A stretch of DNA of 64,000 nucleotides from Turnera subulata (taxonomy: Eukaryota > Streptophyta > Magnoliopsida > Malpighiales > Passifloraceae), in the NCBI GenBank assembly GCA_028386065.3, contig JAKUCV010002279.1:83769-147768 (forward strand), written 5' to 3'. The position numbers were made by a program, and so were the translations under genes. Shown here in pieces: positions 34,720 through 45,899 of this stretch (within the stretch, counting starts at the first letter, position 1; each line of letters opens with the position of its first letter). Under the pieces are notes generated by a model. It ran no database searches and was not told where the DNA came from. It worked only from the letters and a program-made list of their open reading frames with translations.

Positions 34720-37700
34720 TGTAACGACCCGGGTAAAATTTTTGTAAAATTTTACCGAGTTGTTTGACTTTTACGGTGGATAATAAAGTTTTACTGCTGT
34801 TAAACAAGAATCATCCGAGAGTTTTACCGGGGATAATCGAACTTCGAAACCGATCCTCGGTAATACGGACGCTCTAAAGTATTCTCTATCGACAACCGAG
34901 CCTCGGAAATTAATTCCAAGAATTATCTCGGGTTGCCGGGAATTTTATACAGCTATCCGAATCTCGGTTTGCAATTCCGAGACTTGGACAACGCTCAGGA
35001 GAATTAATCGAATTTTCCGAGCCCAAGTCGTATTTTCGGAACCGGGACGAATTTCGGAAAGACGAAAATGCCCCTGTAATATTAATGGACCAAAAGAGGA
35101 ACGAGAGGGCAATCTGGTCCATTCTCGGGCTAATAATTTTTCCGACATCGGGGCCGCGATATTTCTCTTCCTGGGCCATCCCTCCTTGCCTTTTTTCTTC
35201 TTTTTCCTCTTTTCCCATTTTCCTTTCTTTTCTTATTTTCTCATTCATTTTTATTTTCTTCTTCCCCACTATTTTTTTTCTTTTCTTCCTTTCTCTTTCC
35301 CTGATATTTTCTTTCTCTTCCAGATTTTTTTTTTCCCCCTCTTCCCGATTCTTCCCTTCTCCTTCCCTGTGCTTGATTTTTCTTTCCTTTTCCTCTCAGA
35401 TTTTTCTTTCTTCTCTTGTCCTCTACCTCCCTTCTTCTCCTTAAACCCTTCCCCTTGTTGCCTGCACCGACACCACACCTCAACCTTCCTCCTTCTTCCT
35501 CCTTCCTCCACTGCCCCTGTCACCAAATTGCCGCCGCCGTCACAACTATTCCTCCTCTCCTTTCCTGCGCCGACCGACCCGATACCATCTCTCCCCTGCC
35601 GCCTTCTCTCTCCGCCTTCACCTCCTACCACCCGACGCCGCCGCGGTAAGTTCCATCGCCGCCCCCCCTTCGCTGCAACCACCACCGCCGCGTCTCCATC
35701 CCCACGTGAAGCCGACCGAATCAACTCCCTCCTGCTGCCGCCGTCCTCCTCGCACCGCCACAGTGCCTCGCGACCGTCGCCTCACCACCCCTCTTCGCCT
35801 CTGTTCCTCTTCCCCTCACGCGCCGTGGACCCCTGCTCTCCTCCCTTGGACTGCCGCCGGCGAAGCCAAGACTAGGTGAGTCTCCGGCCGCGCCCCCTCT
35901 TTCTCCTCTTCGCTTCCTTTTCTTCTGATTTCTCTGGGGATTGTTGTAAATTGGATTTCAATTAATTGAACGACCTGAGACAATTTAAGCTAGGATTAAA
36001 CTGTGTGTTTGTGGGATTTGTGGCAGTGGTGAATGATGATGCCGTTGTTGTTGACGTGGTGGTACGGAATGGGTGTTTTGAGGGCTGAAGAATAGTAACA
36101 GGAGGGCGGATTGGTCTGCTGTGAACAGTAACAGAGGACGTTTGGTTGCCGTGTGGGATGCGTGAACAGTGCTTGGCCGNCCTGAGACAATTTAAGCTAG
36201 GATTAAACTGTGTGTTTGTGGGATTTGTGGCAGTGGTGAATGATGATGCCGTTGTTGTTGACGTGGTGGTACGGAATGGGTGTTTTGAGGGCTGAAGAAT
36301 AGTAACAGGAGGGCGGATTGGTCTGCTGTGAACAGTAACAGAGGACGTTTGGTTGCCGTGTGGGATGCGTGAACAGTGCTTGGCCGGAATCCGGCGAGGT
36401 TCCGGCAGCCTCGGGATTTCTCCGGCGAGTCCCGGGAATTTTACGACGAACCGGGAATGGACTGTTGGGTAAAACCCGAGCCTTGGACTCTTATGCATCT
36501 AACGGACCATGGACATAATAACAAACCCGAGCCACGTTAACAAACTCGAACAATATTAAACGGACCCCGACATTAAAACGACAATTAATGAAACGGCTAA
36601 TTAATAATAATAACCTATGATTTTAATAATTTAACTTATGCTTTATTTAATTATTTATTCAATTTATGCCTTATTTATTTAATTTATGCTTCTTATTTAT
36701 TTAATTTTATTTATGTTTTTATTCTATAATAAATTGAGTTATAAATTTGGTTTATGGTTATATATGAATCATCTAGTATAAATATATAAATATGACTATA
36801 TATGAATTATCTTATATACAAGTAATCATACGAATATATATGTATATTTTGTATTTTAATGTTTATATTAGTATTTATCTTTTCTTATCAACAAAGGGCT
36901 AAAGAGTCGGGATATCGGCTTGAATGCTCGATTGTAGTTTAATTTAAAAATTAATTTTGAATAGTATGACGGTTAAGGTTATATAACCGATTCATTTCCA
37001 AGTAATTGGAAAGATTGATTTCATAAGAAAATTAAGGAAATAATAAAAATGGATACGGAGTAAGACAAGTCGTCTAATAAATACTAAAACCGGCATCATG
37101 CATGATCATTATTGTTTGTGCATCATAAGTGATTGTGGATGTTATTAATATAGGGATATCGAGGCTTAACCAGATATCGGCTTCTATGGAGTATCAGGGG
37201 AGGATATAAACTTATAAACTTCGGTATGCTGCCCGTGGTACCCCGAATGTTGATTGATCATTTTTCTTATATGTTATCTTGTTGTGCCTGTCATGTTATT
37301 GCTGGCTGCTATTGTGATTATTGTTATGTGATTGATGACTACTGTGGTTGATTAATGAAGCTTGTGATGTTGATGTGAATATTGTGATGTGAGATATTTG
37401 AGTTATTAGTGACAGTGACCCGATATCGTATCATAGTGATTGGTTTCCCAGAGGAGCTGTGAGGCTGAGAGCCTGCTCGGGAACGTGATAACGATGAGTT
37501 ATTGTTGGACAGTGGAATAAGAAATAATAATAAACGGTGGTAATAACATCTAGACATCTAGGTTGTCACGTGACAGGTATTGGTACGGCCAGATGGTAGT
37601 CGCCCTGTGATTTGTGATATGATAGGGAGGACTGCGTGGACTCCCGGCTGAGGACTGCGGGACTCAGTTAATTTGTTATAGGAAGGACTGCGGGACTTCC

Positions 37701-38341
37701 GCCGAGGACTGCGGGACTCGGTTATTTGTGATATGTTTTGTGATATTTATGGATTAACGGGGAGTACCCTGGGGTTAGCTAACCTGGCTACCAGGCACGG
37801 CCAATACTTATTATGTGACAGGGCCCTAATAATAAAAATTGGTAAGTCTATTGTCATATGTCGGTGAGTTTATGAGATTAACTTTACCATGAGAAGTCTG
37901 ACGTATAGTTAGTTCAGGTGAGTTGATACCGATATTATGTTTGTGCTTGCTGTCTTCTATTGTGTTCTGTGTTGGCTTGGGTGTATTTGCGGTTGTATGT
38001 ATACTGTTTTTTATTTGTTTATCGGTGAGACAGTGGTTGGTCTCACCCCTCACACAGTTCCTGCAGGTTAGGTTTGCATACCGGCGGCTGTGGCGTCACC
38101 TCGGACAAGACTCGGATCCAATAGCATGCATTGTGCCTTGCATATAAAATGTTACTGAATATCTAGAAATGCTTCCGCTGTGCAAATGTTGTTGTCCCCA
38201 CAAGGTGACGTAATTGTGATTTTGATTGTCTATTTATCTTTTTATTGATATGTGTTCTTGCTTTTATGATATGCTGGCCACGTGGTGGAACTGTTTGCTG
38301 TAATTACTGTTAGTCAGGTGAATTTAGGTTAGGGTGTTTCA
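34720..38341 (+). repeat. 3' LTR of element D
   Basis: Preceded by the purine tract AAGGAGGGTAAAC and the characteristic TTTCGGGGACGAAATTC motif. Nearly identical to the 5' LTR apart from the repeated segment flanking the N at 36180. Confidence 0.92.
35974..36387 (+). other. 207-bp duplicated segment joined by a single N: likely assembly join
   Basis: The sequence from cctgagacaatttaagc at 35974 to gtgcttggccg at 36179 restarts, essentially identical, at 36181 after one N. The 5' LTR of the same element has it once. This looks like two contig ends that overlap but were not merged. Confidence 0.9.
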
Positions 38342-38346
38342 TTTTG

Positions 38347-39700
38347 TGTTGGAAAATTATTTAGAAAAAGATAAATACTATAAATATTTTCTAGAAATTA
38401 TAAATAGCTTATTACTTTTTTTGGAAAATTATAGTAATTATTATTTTGGATAATTGTAGTTATTTTATGGAATTATTTTGAAAAGAATTTTAATTAAAGC
38501 ATAATACCAAAATTATATTCGGATATACGTTCGGTTAATTATTTTCGGTAAATGATAGTAATAAAAGATATGTAATCGGGATGGGTTTATTTCGTAAAAT
38601 CGGCATCATGACATACTCTTATGTGCATTTATGTGTATGTATGATTTTGTTGTATAGGTTTTTGGATATCGGGCAGTTTCCCGAGGAGCCGGCGTCGGAC
38701 CGGTCATAGTTTCCGAAGTTGAGTAATCGGCCAAGGTGAGGATGGATTTCCTTCAATATGTGCCTTATTACTCGGCATATTGTGTTTTGTTGCTTGTTGC
38801 ATTGTTGAGTATTATGTGGTTGGTTTCGGGATGTTTATCCCGGTGCTTATTTGGTATTTTTGGGATGTTTATCCCGTGTTGATTTTCTGTGTTTTCTTTT
38901 GGATTAAGTATAAAGGATTACTTAATGAATTGTGATGAGGATGTCGATCCCCGATATTTTGGTTAGGGATGTCGATCCCTGAGTTTGGTTTTTAATGATG
39001 ATATAATTGTCACGTGGTAAGTAGAGGTACGACCGAATGGTTAGAGACTGTTTTGTGGTGGCCATGATCTGGGTTCGTGTGATAAGCATGTCTATGCTTG
39101 GGAAGTCTATCCCGGTTTGTTATTTTTGGGATGTCTATCCCTGGGTTCTTTTTGATCTGGCACCAGGAACAGGTTGATAACCTGGTACGACCCTAGCTTA
39201 CCAGTGACGGGGCCCGGAAAGATAAAAATTGGATAATTGATTTTATTTGAGTCTTTTTGGTCTTGGACCGATTTTGGGTCGGGTCTTTTGGTTGGTTGAC
39301 CTTGAGTAATTTTTAGTGTCCATATTGATCGTCTTTCCATTGTCGTGAGCACTTCGGACTCACCCCTCACCTGCGGGCTTTCATCCCGTAGGATGAGTTG
39401 TTTGTTGTACAGGCTTGGTGCATTCCAGACAGGCTGCTGCGTTATCCCTTGGACGGGATTGGATCCATAGGTTGCATCTATTACGCATACAGTGTTAGTG
39501 AGTCTTTAAGTCTTCCGCTGTGCATGTTTTTATTATTATTGGGCCATTGGGCCGGACGAGTTTCTATTGTTGATTTTACTTTGGGTTGTTGAGCCCGTGT
39601 TCTTGTTGTATACACTGTATGCTGGTTTCATTTTGGGTTGGGTTGTCACAGTTCCGGCACGTGTTTACTGTGTACGGTAAATACGGGTCAGGGCGCTTCA
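38347..39700 (+). repeat. 5' LTR of element C, second half
   Basis: Continues exactly where 28907 stops when aligned with the 3' LTR (43505 on). It contains mini-hairpins at 38828, 38862, 38939, 38965, 39084, 39100 and 39128, including the paired variant AAGCAT/ATGCTT, the GTGAG/CTCAC hairpin at 39345-39371, and ends GGGCGCTTCA. Confidence 0.92.
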
Positions 39701-39814
39701 TTTTGGTAGCGGAGCGGGCGTTAGGTCTTGTTGGGCAGTTTTGTGTGTTTGTGTCCTTGTTTGCATAGTTCGCTCCATTTGTTATTTATTTTATATCATT
39801 TTAGTTAGTGCATT

Positions 39815-39862
39815 ATGGATCCAGTCAAGGGACGCCAGCTGTCGCAAAGCATACACATATGA
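39815..39862 (+). pseudogene. Residual gag start in element C
   Basis: ATG followed by GATCCAGTCAAGGGACGC reads MDPVKGRQLSQ and stops after 15 codons. Elements D (start codon changed to ACG, about 32437) and H (MDPVEDTHLL, 60543-60629) keep the same start. This looks like the conserved beginning of gag, with the rest of gag-pol deleted. Confidence 0.55.
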
Positions 39863-39974
39863 GGTAATGATGCCATAATTTATGCGAAAATACAAATATT
39901 ATTGATAGTATTGATAATTTCATACAAGGGGAAATATTACATGGATTTTTGATATTTTATAAAAGAAAATACAT

Positions 39975-40658
39975 TTAATGGTTTGGGACGACGTTGACAC
40001 GGAAACTGTTTGGGTCGTTGTTGATGTTGACCGTGACTCTGTCGCTCCACGAGAACCACATGCCGCCTCTGTCTCTCTGGCCAGGAATCTCGAACCGGTT
40101 AGCTTGAGGGAATCGGAGTGGAATCAGACCGTGATCGTCTCGTGGTTGCCACTGCGTCTCCGTCAGAAGAACCATGTTCGGCTTGTACTGGTTCTTTAGA
40201 TCCCTCAGAGTGCACGAAAACTCCTGTGCACGCCTTGCAACTCCTCTGCAGTTCCACACCAGCAGTCGTACCTTTGGCCAGGTTGGAGGTAGCTGAGTCA
40301 TTCTGGGTATGCTCTGGGCTGTCATTGAGAGCTGGTAGTAAGCGCCTTGCTCCACAGTCTGGCAAGTGGACTCCAGGTTGAACTCTTGAAGCCTATCCGA
40401 GATGAAGAACATCACGGAGTTTGCTGAGCCGTAGTAGGAAGTCCTCAGTGCCCCATGGTCCTCTAGGAAGAACACCTCTTCCATTGGAGTGACGAAGAAC
40501 CGCGATGAGTGGAGTTCGTCGACGAAGACCAGTCGGGGCATTCTGCCGAGCTCGTTCGGTAGCTCTCCAGCACGTTCGTTGACCATGCTGTACGCCAGAC
40601 GGTTTCTCCTGCCAAGGTTGGCACCTTCGACGAAGAAGACAGATGAGGCAGCAGGCAT
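39975..40658 (-). CDS. Antisense gene 1 of element C: unknown N-terminal domain fused to the first half of an EEP nuclease fold
   Basis: 227 residues, intact. The start at 40658 is chosen because the two element copies align from this Met and differ in frame upstream. Residues 1-128 (SSVFFVEGANLGRRNRLAY..., VDELHSSRFFVTPMEEVFFLED...) match no family I know. Residues 130-225 resemble the N-terminal half of endonuclease/exonuclease/phosphatase domains of plant LINEs: RLLVWNCRG (Asn136), KPNMVLLTETQ (Glu167, metal ligand position), then DRGGMWFSWSDRVTVNI. The later catalytic Asp and His motifs are absent, so nuclease activity is doubtful. TATA at 40769-40776 (minus). It lies 3' of antisense gene 2 on the same strand. 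Confidence 0.62.
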   Translation of the reverse strand: MPAASSVFFVEGANLGRRNRLAYSMVNERAGELPNELGRMPRLVFVDELHSSRFFVTPMEEVFFLEDHGALRTSYYGSANSVMFFISDRLQEFNLESTCQTVEQGAYYQLSMTAQSIPRMTQLPPTWPKVRLLVWNCRGVARRAQEFSCTLRDLKNQYKPNMVLLTETQWQPRDDHGLIPLRFPQANRFEIPGQRDRGGMWFSWSDRVTVNINNDPNSFRVNVVPNH

Positions 40659-40768
40659 CGTGTTCTGAAAGCGAGTATTTTGTTTTTTCTGAGCGTTTGG
40701 GTTTGTTTTGTTTGCTTGAGCATTTTGTTTGCTTTTAAAATGCTTTGATGCTTTCCATATCACCGCTC

Positions 40769-40776
40769 CTTTTATA
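40769..40776 (-). promoter_or_regulatory. TATA box of antisense gene 1 in element C
   Basis: Minus-strand TATAAAAG in GTGTATAAAAGGAGCGG, about 110 bp before the ATG, which leaves room for a 5' UTR of about 80 nt. Confidence 0.6.
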
Positions 40777-41472
40777 CACTTACGGGGAGCGTGATTACCG
40801 TTTTTGATTTTCAAGATCTGCTTTTTGAATTTTACCGTTGCTTTCATTTATTGCTTTGATACTTTACGCGTTTTTCGGTCTACAACGCCAGAGATTTTCA
40901 GCCTTTTCCTAACTCATGATTTTCTTTCGCTCTGGCTACTTTGTCTTTTCTTTTATGGTCTTTCTATATTTTTCTTGCATCTTTTATCACTTGCATCCGT
41001 GACCGTTGAGACTAGACGGATGGGACCACACCTCGAGAAGAGTGCATGTGCGACAAGTTTACAGCTGTTCGGACATCGTGGAGAGATACGAGACGAGACA
41101 GACGTTTTTGGCTCATGCAGAATTTTTGAACAAGTGGGTAACGTGTCCTTCGAGAGACACAGGACGTTCCCGTGATCATCGCTGAGCGTTACGTTTCTCG
41201 GGATCGAGGATGTTTTCGTCCGATACGAGCACCGAGCATGAAACATATTTTATTTTAATTCCTTTTTATTTTGATTTTGTTAAACGAGTTTTATTTTTGA
41301 TTCCTTTATGATTGATTTTATATTTTATTGTTAAGTTTTATTTTTTCTTTTTCTTTGAGATATTTTATTTTCCTGCTTAACGAGAGATTTTATAACACAA
41401 GAGATTTTTGATTTAAAAGGAAATTTATTTTATTAAAATCATAAAGGTTTACAACAAAAGAAGAAGTACTCT

Positions 41473-41850
41473 CTATGGAGTTACTTGCTTCTCTAGGTCT
41501 TTTACAATCTTTTTGACATTTTCCATGTGCGGGAAGAGCTCTATGCACGCCAGTTCGATCTGCGCCACCGCCGAGCTGATCTTCTTCAGGGAGAAGTTCA
41601 GTTGCGTCAGCTTCTGTTGCGGAGTGCTGCTCTCAGCTACCGCCTTGCCTTTCTTGTCATCAACTTTCTTGTTGGCTCGCTTCTTCCGTCGTTTTGGGGA
41701 AACGACCATGTGCTCCTGCAGAGCGACGATGTTGGTCTTGAACCGCTTCTTGGGAGGTTCATCCTCAGAGCTTGTCGGGAAAGCTGTGCCGCCGATGTAG
41801 CTGTTGTTCTCGGAGTCAGAAGTTGTCCTTGATCTCAGTGGAGAATCCAT
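41473..41850 (-). CDS. Antisense gene 2 of element C: small basic protein with NLS and C-terminal helix
   Basis: 125 residues, intact. Basic clusters PPKKRFK (33-39) and PKRRKKR (52-58) suggest nuclear import; residues 78-120 form a probable amphipathic coiled helix. It aligns end to end with the element D copy with one single-residue gap. In the last 60 codons I count 12 synonymous and 2 replacement differences (Met-Ile and Ala-Val), the pattern of purifying selection. TATA (TATAAATA, minus, 41885-41892) lies 35-42 bp before the ATG, so the 5' UTR would be very short. Family and function are unknown; DNA or RNA binding by the basic region is only a guess. Confidence 0.68.
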   Translation of the reverse strand: MDSPLRSRTTSDSENNSYIGGTAFPTSSEDEPPKKRFKTNIVALQEHMVVSPKRRKKRANKKVDDKKGKAVAESSTPQQKLTQLNFSLKKISSAVAQIELACIELFPHMENVKKIVKDLEKQVTP

Positions 41851-41884
41851 GACTGTGTGTGAGTTTGCTAGTCATGAGGTTTGG

Positions 41885-41892
41885 TATTTATA
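41885..41892 (-). promoter_or_regulatory. TATA box of antisense gene 2 in element C
   Basis: Minus-strand TATAAATA in CTTATAAATACC. The D copy has TATAAAAA at the matching place. Confidence 0.6.
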
Positions 41893-42035
41893 AGCGGATG
41901 AGATGTCGCTTAAGGGTATAAGCGGTATCTCATGTTGAGGTTGGACACCTGGCAGAGTGTGCCAGAATCTTATCGTGGTAGGACCCACGGATAAGACGGA
42001 ATTTCGGGGACGAAATTTTTTTAAGGTGGGTAGAC

Positions 42036-44828
42036 TGTAACAGCCCGGGTAAAATTTTGGATTTTTACCGGATTGTAAAAGTCTATTTACCGTGATTTAC
42101 CGTTGAATTAATCTTGGGTAATTAATTCAAGGTAAATCGGGAGTCGTTTTTCGAAACCGAGGGTTTTCCCGCGCTCGTGATTTTCCCGTGAATTTTTCGA
42201 ACCTAAGTTGGTATTTTTCGGGTTTCGGAATTTCTCGGAAAATCACACCGGAAAATAACTAAGGAGGTATCTGTTATTTTCTGGTCCGGATCGGATTCGC
42301 CCGTAATGCAGACGAATTACATTATTTGTAATTCACATGCCAAATAGTAAAATTCAGTTTATAAAGGAAGCAGGAGAAGGGAAGGAGCCGAGAGAGAAAG
42401 GAGAAGAAAAAAAGGAGGGAGAGAAAAAAAAGAGAGAAAAAGGAGAGAAAAGAAAAAAAGAAAAGAGAGAAAAAAAGAGAGAAAAGAAAAAAAAGAAAAA
42501 GAAAAAGAGAAAAATCAGGAAAAAATCAGAAAAAAGGATAGACCAATCAGAAAATAGAAAAAAGAAAAGAAAATGAGAGAAAAGAAAAGAAAAATAGAAA
42601 AAAATCGAAACAGAGAAAGAAGAAAAGAAAATATGAAAAAAAGAAAGAAAATATGAAAAAAAAGAAGAAAATGGGTTTTGCACAGTCCGTCACCATTTCT
42701 TCCTCGTTACTGTGCTCGCCGGAGCAAACCCCGCCGCCTCTCGATGCACCACCACCGCCAGCCGAGTCGCCGTCCCGTCGCCTATCGACCGCCGTCGCCT
42801 CCGTGACGTTCCGCCGCCTGACGCGCGCCGTGGAGCTGCTGACCCGTCGAGGACCCGTCGGATCTGCCTCTCCGCGTCGCTGCATCTACTCCAGCGCCGC
42901 CGCGCCCTGTTACCCGGCCTCCATCGCGTCGCCTACATCCACCGCAGCTTCAGCTGTGCTCGCTCGCCCTTCCTCGCGCCTGCCATCGCGCCGCCAGCGT
43001 CGAACCCGGAGGTAAGACCCGACTCTTGGCAAGGATCCGTTTCGTGAGAACGGGTCGCGGGTTGTGGATTGATGGGCTTGGGTATAGTAACGGGCTGGGT
43101 TGTATGGGCTGTGGAACTGGGCTTGCAGTCTTGGCCGGGCCCTTGTACATGGGCTTGGTCATGGGCTGCATAGTTCAGCCCAGCCTGATTAATTAAAAAA
43201 AACTATATATATATATATATTTAAACATATTCTGGTATTTATTTTTGGAAACAAATTATATAGTTATTTTGAGTAAATTACTGTCAATTTAAATCTTGTA
43301 TTTTGTTAAAAGATAAATATATTTACTTGTATAAATAATTAAGTTTTGTTTTGGAAACTATTATTAAATTGGAAAAAAAATATATATGTAACTTGAAATT
43401 AATTTCTAGAAATTTATATGTATATTATTTTGGCTGGAAAATTATTATTTTGGTATATGTATATAAATATGTATTTTGTAAATTAAAAGTAATTATATTT
43501 TGTGTTGGAAAATTATTTAGAAAAAGATAAATACTATAAATATTTTCTAGAAATTATAAATAGCTTATTACTTTTTTTGGAAAATTATAGTAATTATTAT
43601 TTTGGATAATTGTAGTTATTTTATGGAATTATTTTGAAAAAAATTTTAATTAAAGCATAATACCGAAATTATATTCGGATATACGTTCGGTTAATTATTT
43701 TCGGTAAATGATAATAATAAAAGATATGTAATCGGGATGGGTTTATTTCGTAAAATCGGCATCATGACATACTCTTATGTGCATTTATGTGTATGTATGA
43801 TTTTGTTGTATAGGTTTTTGGATATCGGGCAGTTTCCCGAGGAGCCGGCGTCGGACCGGTCATAGTTTCCGAAGTTGAGTAACCGGCCAAGGTGAGGATG
43901 GATTTCCTTCAATATGTGCCTTATTACTCGGTATATTGTGTTTTGTTGCTTGTTGCATTGTTGAGTATTATGTGGTTGGTTTCGGGATATTTATCCCGGT
44001 GCTTATTTGGTATTTTTGGGATGTTTATCCCGTGTTGATTCTCTGTGTTTTCTTTTGGATTAAGTATAAAGGATTACTTAATGAATTGTGATGAGGATGT
44101 CGATCCCCGGTATTTTGGTTAGGGATGTCGATCCCTGAGTTTGGTTTTTGATGATGATATAATTGTCATGTGGTAAGTAGAGGTACGACCGGATGGTTAG
44201 AGACTGTTTTGTGGTGGCCATGATCTGGGTTCGTGTGATAAGCATGTCTATGCTTGGGATGTCTATCCCTGGGTTCTTTTTGATCTGGCACCAGGAACAG
44301 GTTGATAACCTGGTACGACCCTAGCTTACCAGTGACGGGGCCCGGAAAGATAAAAATTGGATAATTGATTTTATTTGAGTCTTTTTGGTCTTGGACCGAT
44401 TTTGGGTCGGGTCTTTTGGTTGGTTGACCTTGAGTAATTTTTAGTGTCCATATTGATCGCCTTTCCATTGTCGTGAGCACTTCGGACTCACCCCTCACCT
44501 GCGGGCTTTCATCCCGTAGGATGAGTTGTTTGTTGTACATGCTTGGTGCATTCCAGACAGGCTGCTGCGTTATCCCTTAGACGGGCTTGGATGCATAGGT
44601 TGCATCTATTACGCATACAGTGTTAGTGAGTCTTTAAGTCTTCCGCTGTGCATGTTTTTATTATTATTGGGCCATTGGGCCGGGCGAGTTTCTATTGTTG
44701 ATTTTACTTTGGGCTGTTGAGCCCGTGTTCTTGTTGTATACACTGTATGCTGGTTTCATTTTGGGTTGGGTTGTCACAGTTCCGGCACGTGTTTACTGTG
44801 TACGGTAAATACGGGTCGGGGTGCTTCA
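42036..44828 (+). repeat. 3' LTR of element C
   Basis: TGTAACAGCCCGGG to GGGGTGCTTCA, 2,793 bp, uninterrupted. Contains a polypurine tract (42365-42670), a GC-rich block ending in donor GT at 43012-43013, an (AT)n run near 43204, mini-hairpins at about 43985-44280, and the GTGAG/CTCAC hairpin at 44473-44499. Confidence 0.93.
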
Positions 44829-45899
44829 AAAAAAAATATATAGATTATTATGTAAAATTAAGAAGGAATAATGATAATTTTGAAAGTTGGGAGAATCACC
44901 ACAAATTTTTTTTTTAGAATTAAAATCACCACTACGTTTTCTTGCATAATTTATTTTTTATTTTCATTATTGGGAATTATTTTAGTTATAATAATAATTA
45001 TATACCTGTGTACAAAAACTAGTTGAAACAAAAGGTAGGAAAGATAAAATACCTAAAATTTACGGTTAGGTAGGAAAGAAAAATTGCCTAAAATTTAGAA
45101 AACCCTAATCAGTATATAATGTATATATTAGATCTTATGTTTTTGTATACTTTGATGCCAATAAAATTGTATCTTTTTTGGATGAAGGGTTTAGATTAGG
45201 GTTAGTTAGAGTGTAACTTTTTTTTTGTCAAACTTATAATGTAAATTATATATTGATATTTATTAATATAATATTGCATTTTTTATGATGAAAACACAAT
45301 TATTTTCATTATTTATTTGTTCATATTTATAATATAAATATTAAAGCATAAAAAATAGTGCAAAATTAAATATTGTCACTAAAAATAAATTTAAATTGTT
45401 GTAATAAGGAATTGTTACGATCATTCTTGTGATAAATTATATTGTTACAAAAGTTGCTTTTTGTTACAATATTTATTGTATTAAATGGTAATAAATGTGA
45501 TAATTAATGTTGTAACAAAAAATTGGTTTTGTTACGGTAATTATCGTGAAAAAATACTATTAATTGTGATAATTCATATTATCACTAAAAATATTTTTGC
45601 TTACAATAATATTGTCACCATATTTGTTGCTGGTGACAATTTAGATTGTCACATTTTTCTTATAGTATGACAACAAATTTAATGTCACCTATATACTATG
45701 GAAATAGTGACAACTTCTCAGAAAAAGTATTTGTTACGGAGGTATAGGTGACAAGTCCTTTAATATCACCAATTTGTTGGTGACAATGAATATGATTTTA
45801 GTGACGATAAGATGTGTCACATAAAAAACTTTTCTTGTAGTGTAGTGACATACTTTGTTTGAGCGAGGAAGCGACCGCTGGAGATACGATGTAAATAAC

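Larger units (their letters stand above)
28908..38341 (+). mobile_element. Element D: second gutted LTR retrotransposon with the same antisense cassette, nested in the 5' LTR of C
   Basis: 5' LTR 28908-32321 (3,414 bp), internal 32322-34719, 3' LTR 34720-38341 (3,622 bp, about 207 bp of which is an apparent assembly duplication around the N at 36180). Target repeats TTTTG lie at 28903-28907 and 38342-38346. The LTR head is TGTAACGACCCGGG, a different family from C. I counted about 20 differences between the LTRs over 3.4 kb (about 0.6%), so insertion is recent and younger than C, as nesting requires. No gag-pol is present. Minus-strand genes occupy 32596-34538. Confidence 0.92.
27441..44828 (+). 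mobile_element. Element C: gutted Ty3/gypsy-type LTR retrotransposon carrying two antisense genes
   Basis: The 5' LTR is 27441-28907 plus 38347-39700 (2,821 bp, split by element D). The internal region is 39701-42035. The 3' LTR is 42036-44828 (2,793 bp). Target repeats AAAAA lie at 27436-27440 and 44829-44833. The internal region is only 2.3 kb and has no gag-pol. A PBS-like TGGTAGCGGAGC follows the 5' LTR and a purine-rich tract (AAGGTGGGTAGAC) precedes the 3' LTR. Two genes read on the minus strand. LTRs differ at roughly 1% by eye. The LTR style and PBS suggest the Tekay/chromovirus side of Ty3/gypsy; that assignment is inferred. Confidence 0.9.
16238..45842. mobile_element. Non-autonomous CACTA (En/Spm) transposon expanded by nested retroelements
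   Basis: Left end CACTACAAGAAA (16238-16249); the right end reads TTTCTTGTAGTG (45831-45842), its exact inverse. TAG lies on both sides (16235-16237 and 45843-45845), a 3-bp target duplication typical of CACTA elements. Both subterminal regions (16250-16690 and about 45400-45830) are packed with GTGACAA/TTGTCAC motifs, the expected transposase-binding design. The element's own DNA is 16238-17426, 24061-24137, about 26935-27440 and 44834-45842, roughly 2.8 kb with no transposase. Everything else is later insertion: LTR E (with A inside), LTR B, and element C (with D inside). Confidence 0.88.
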
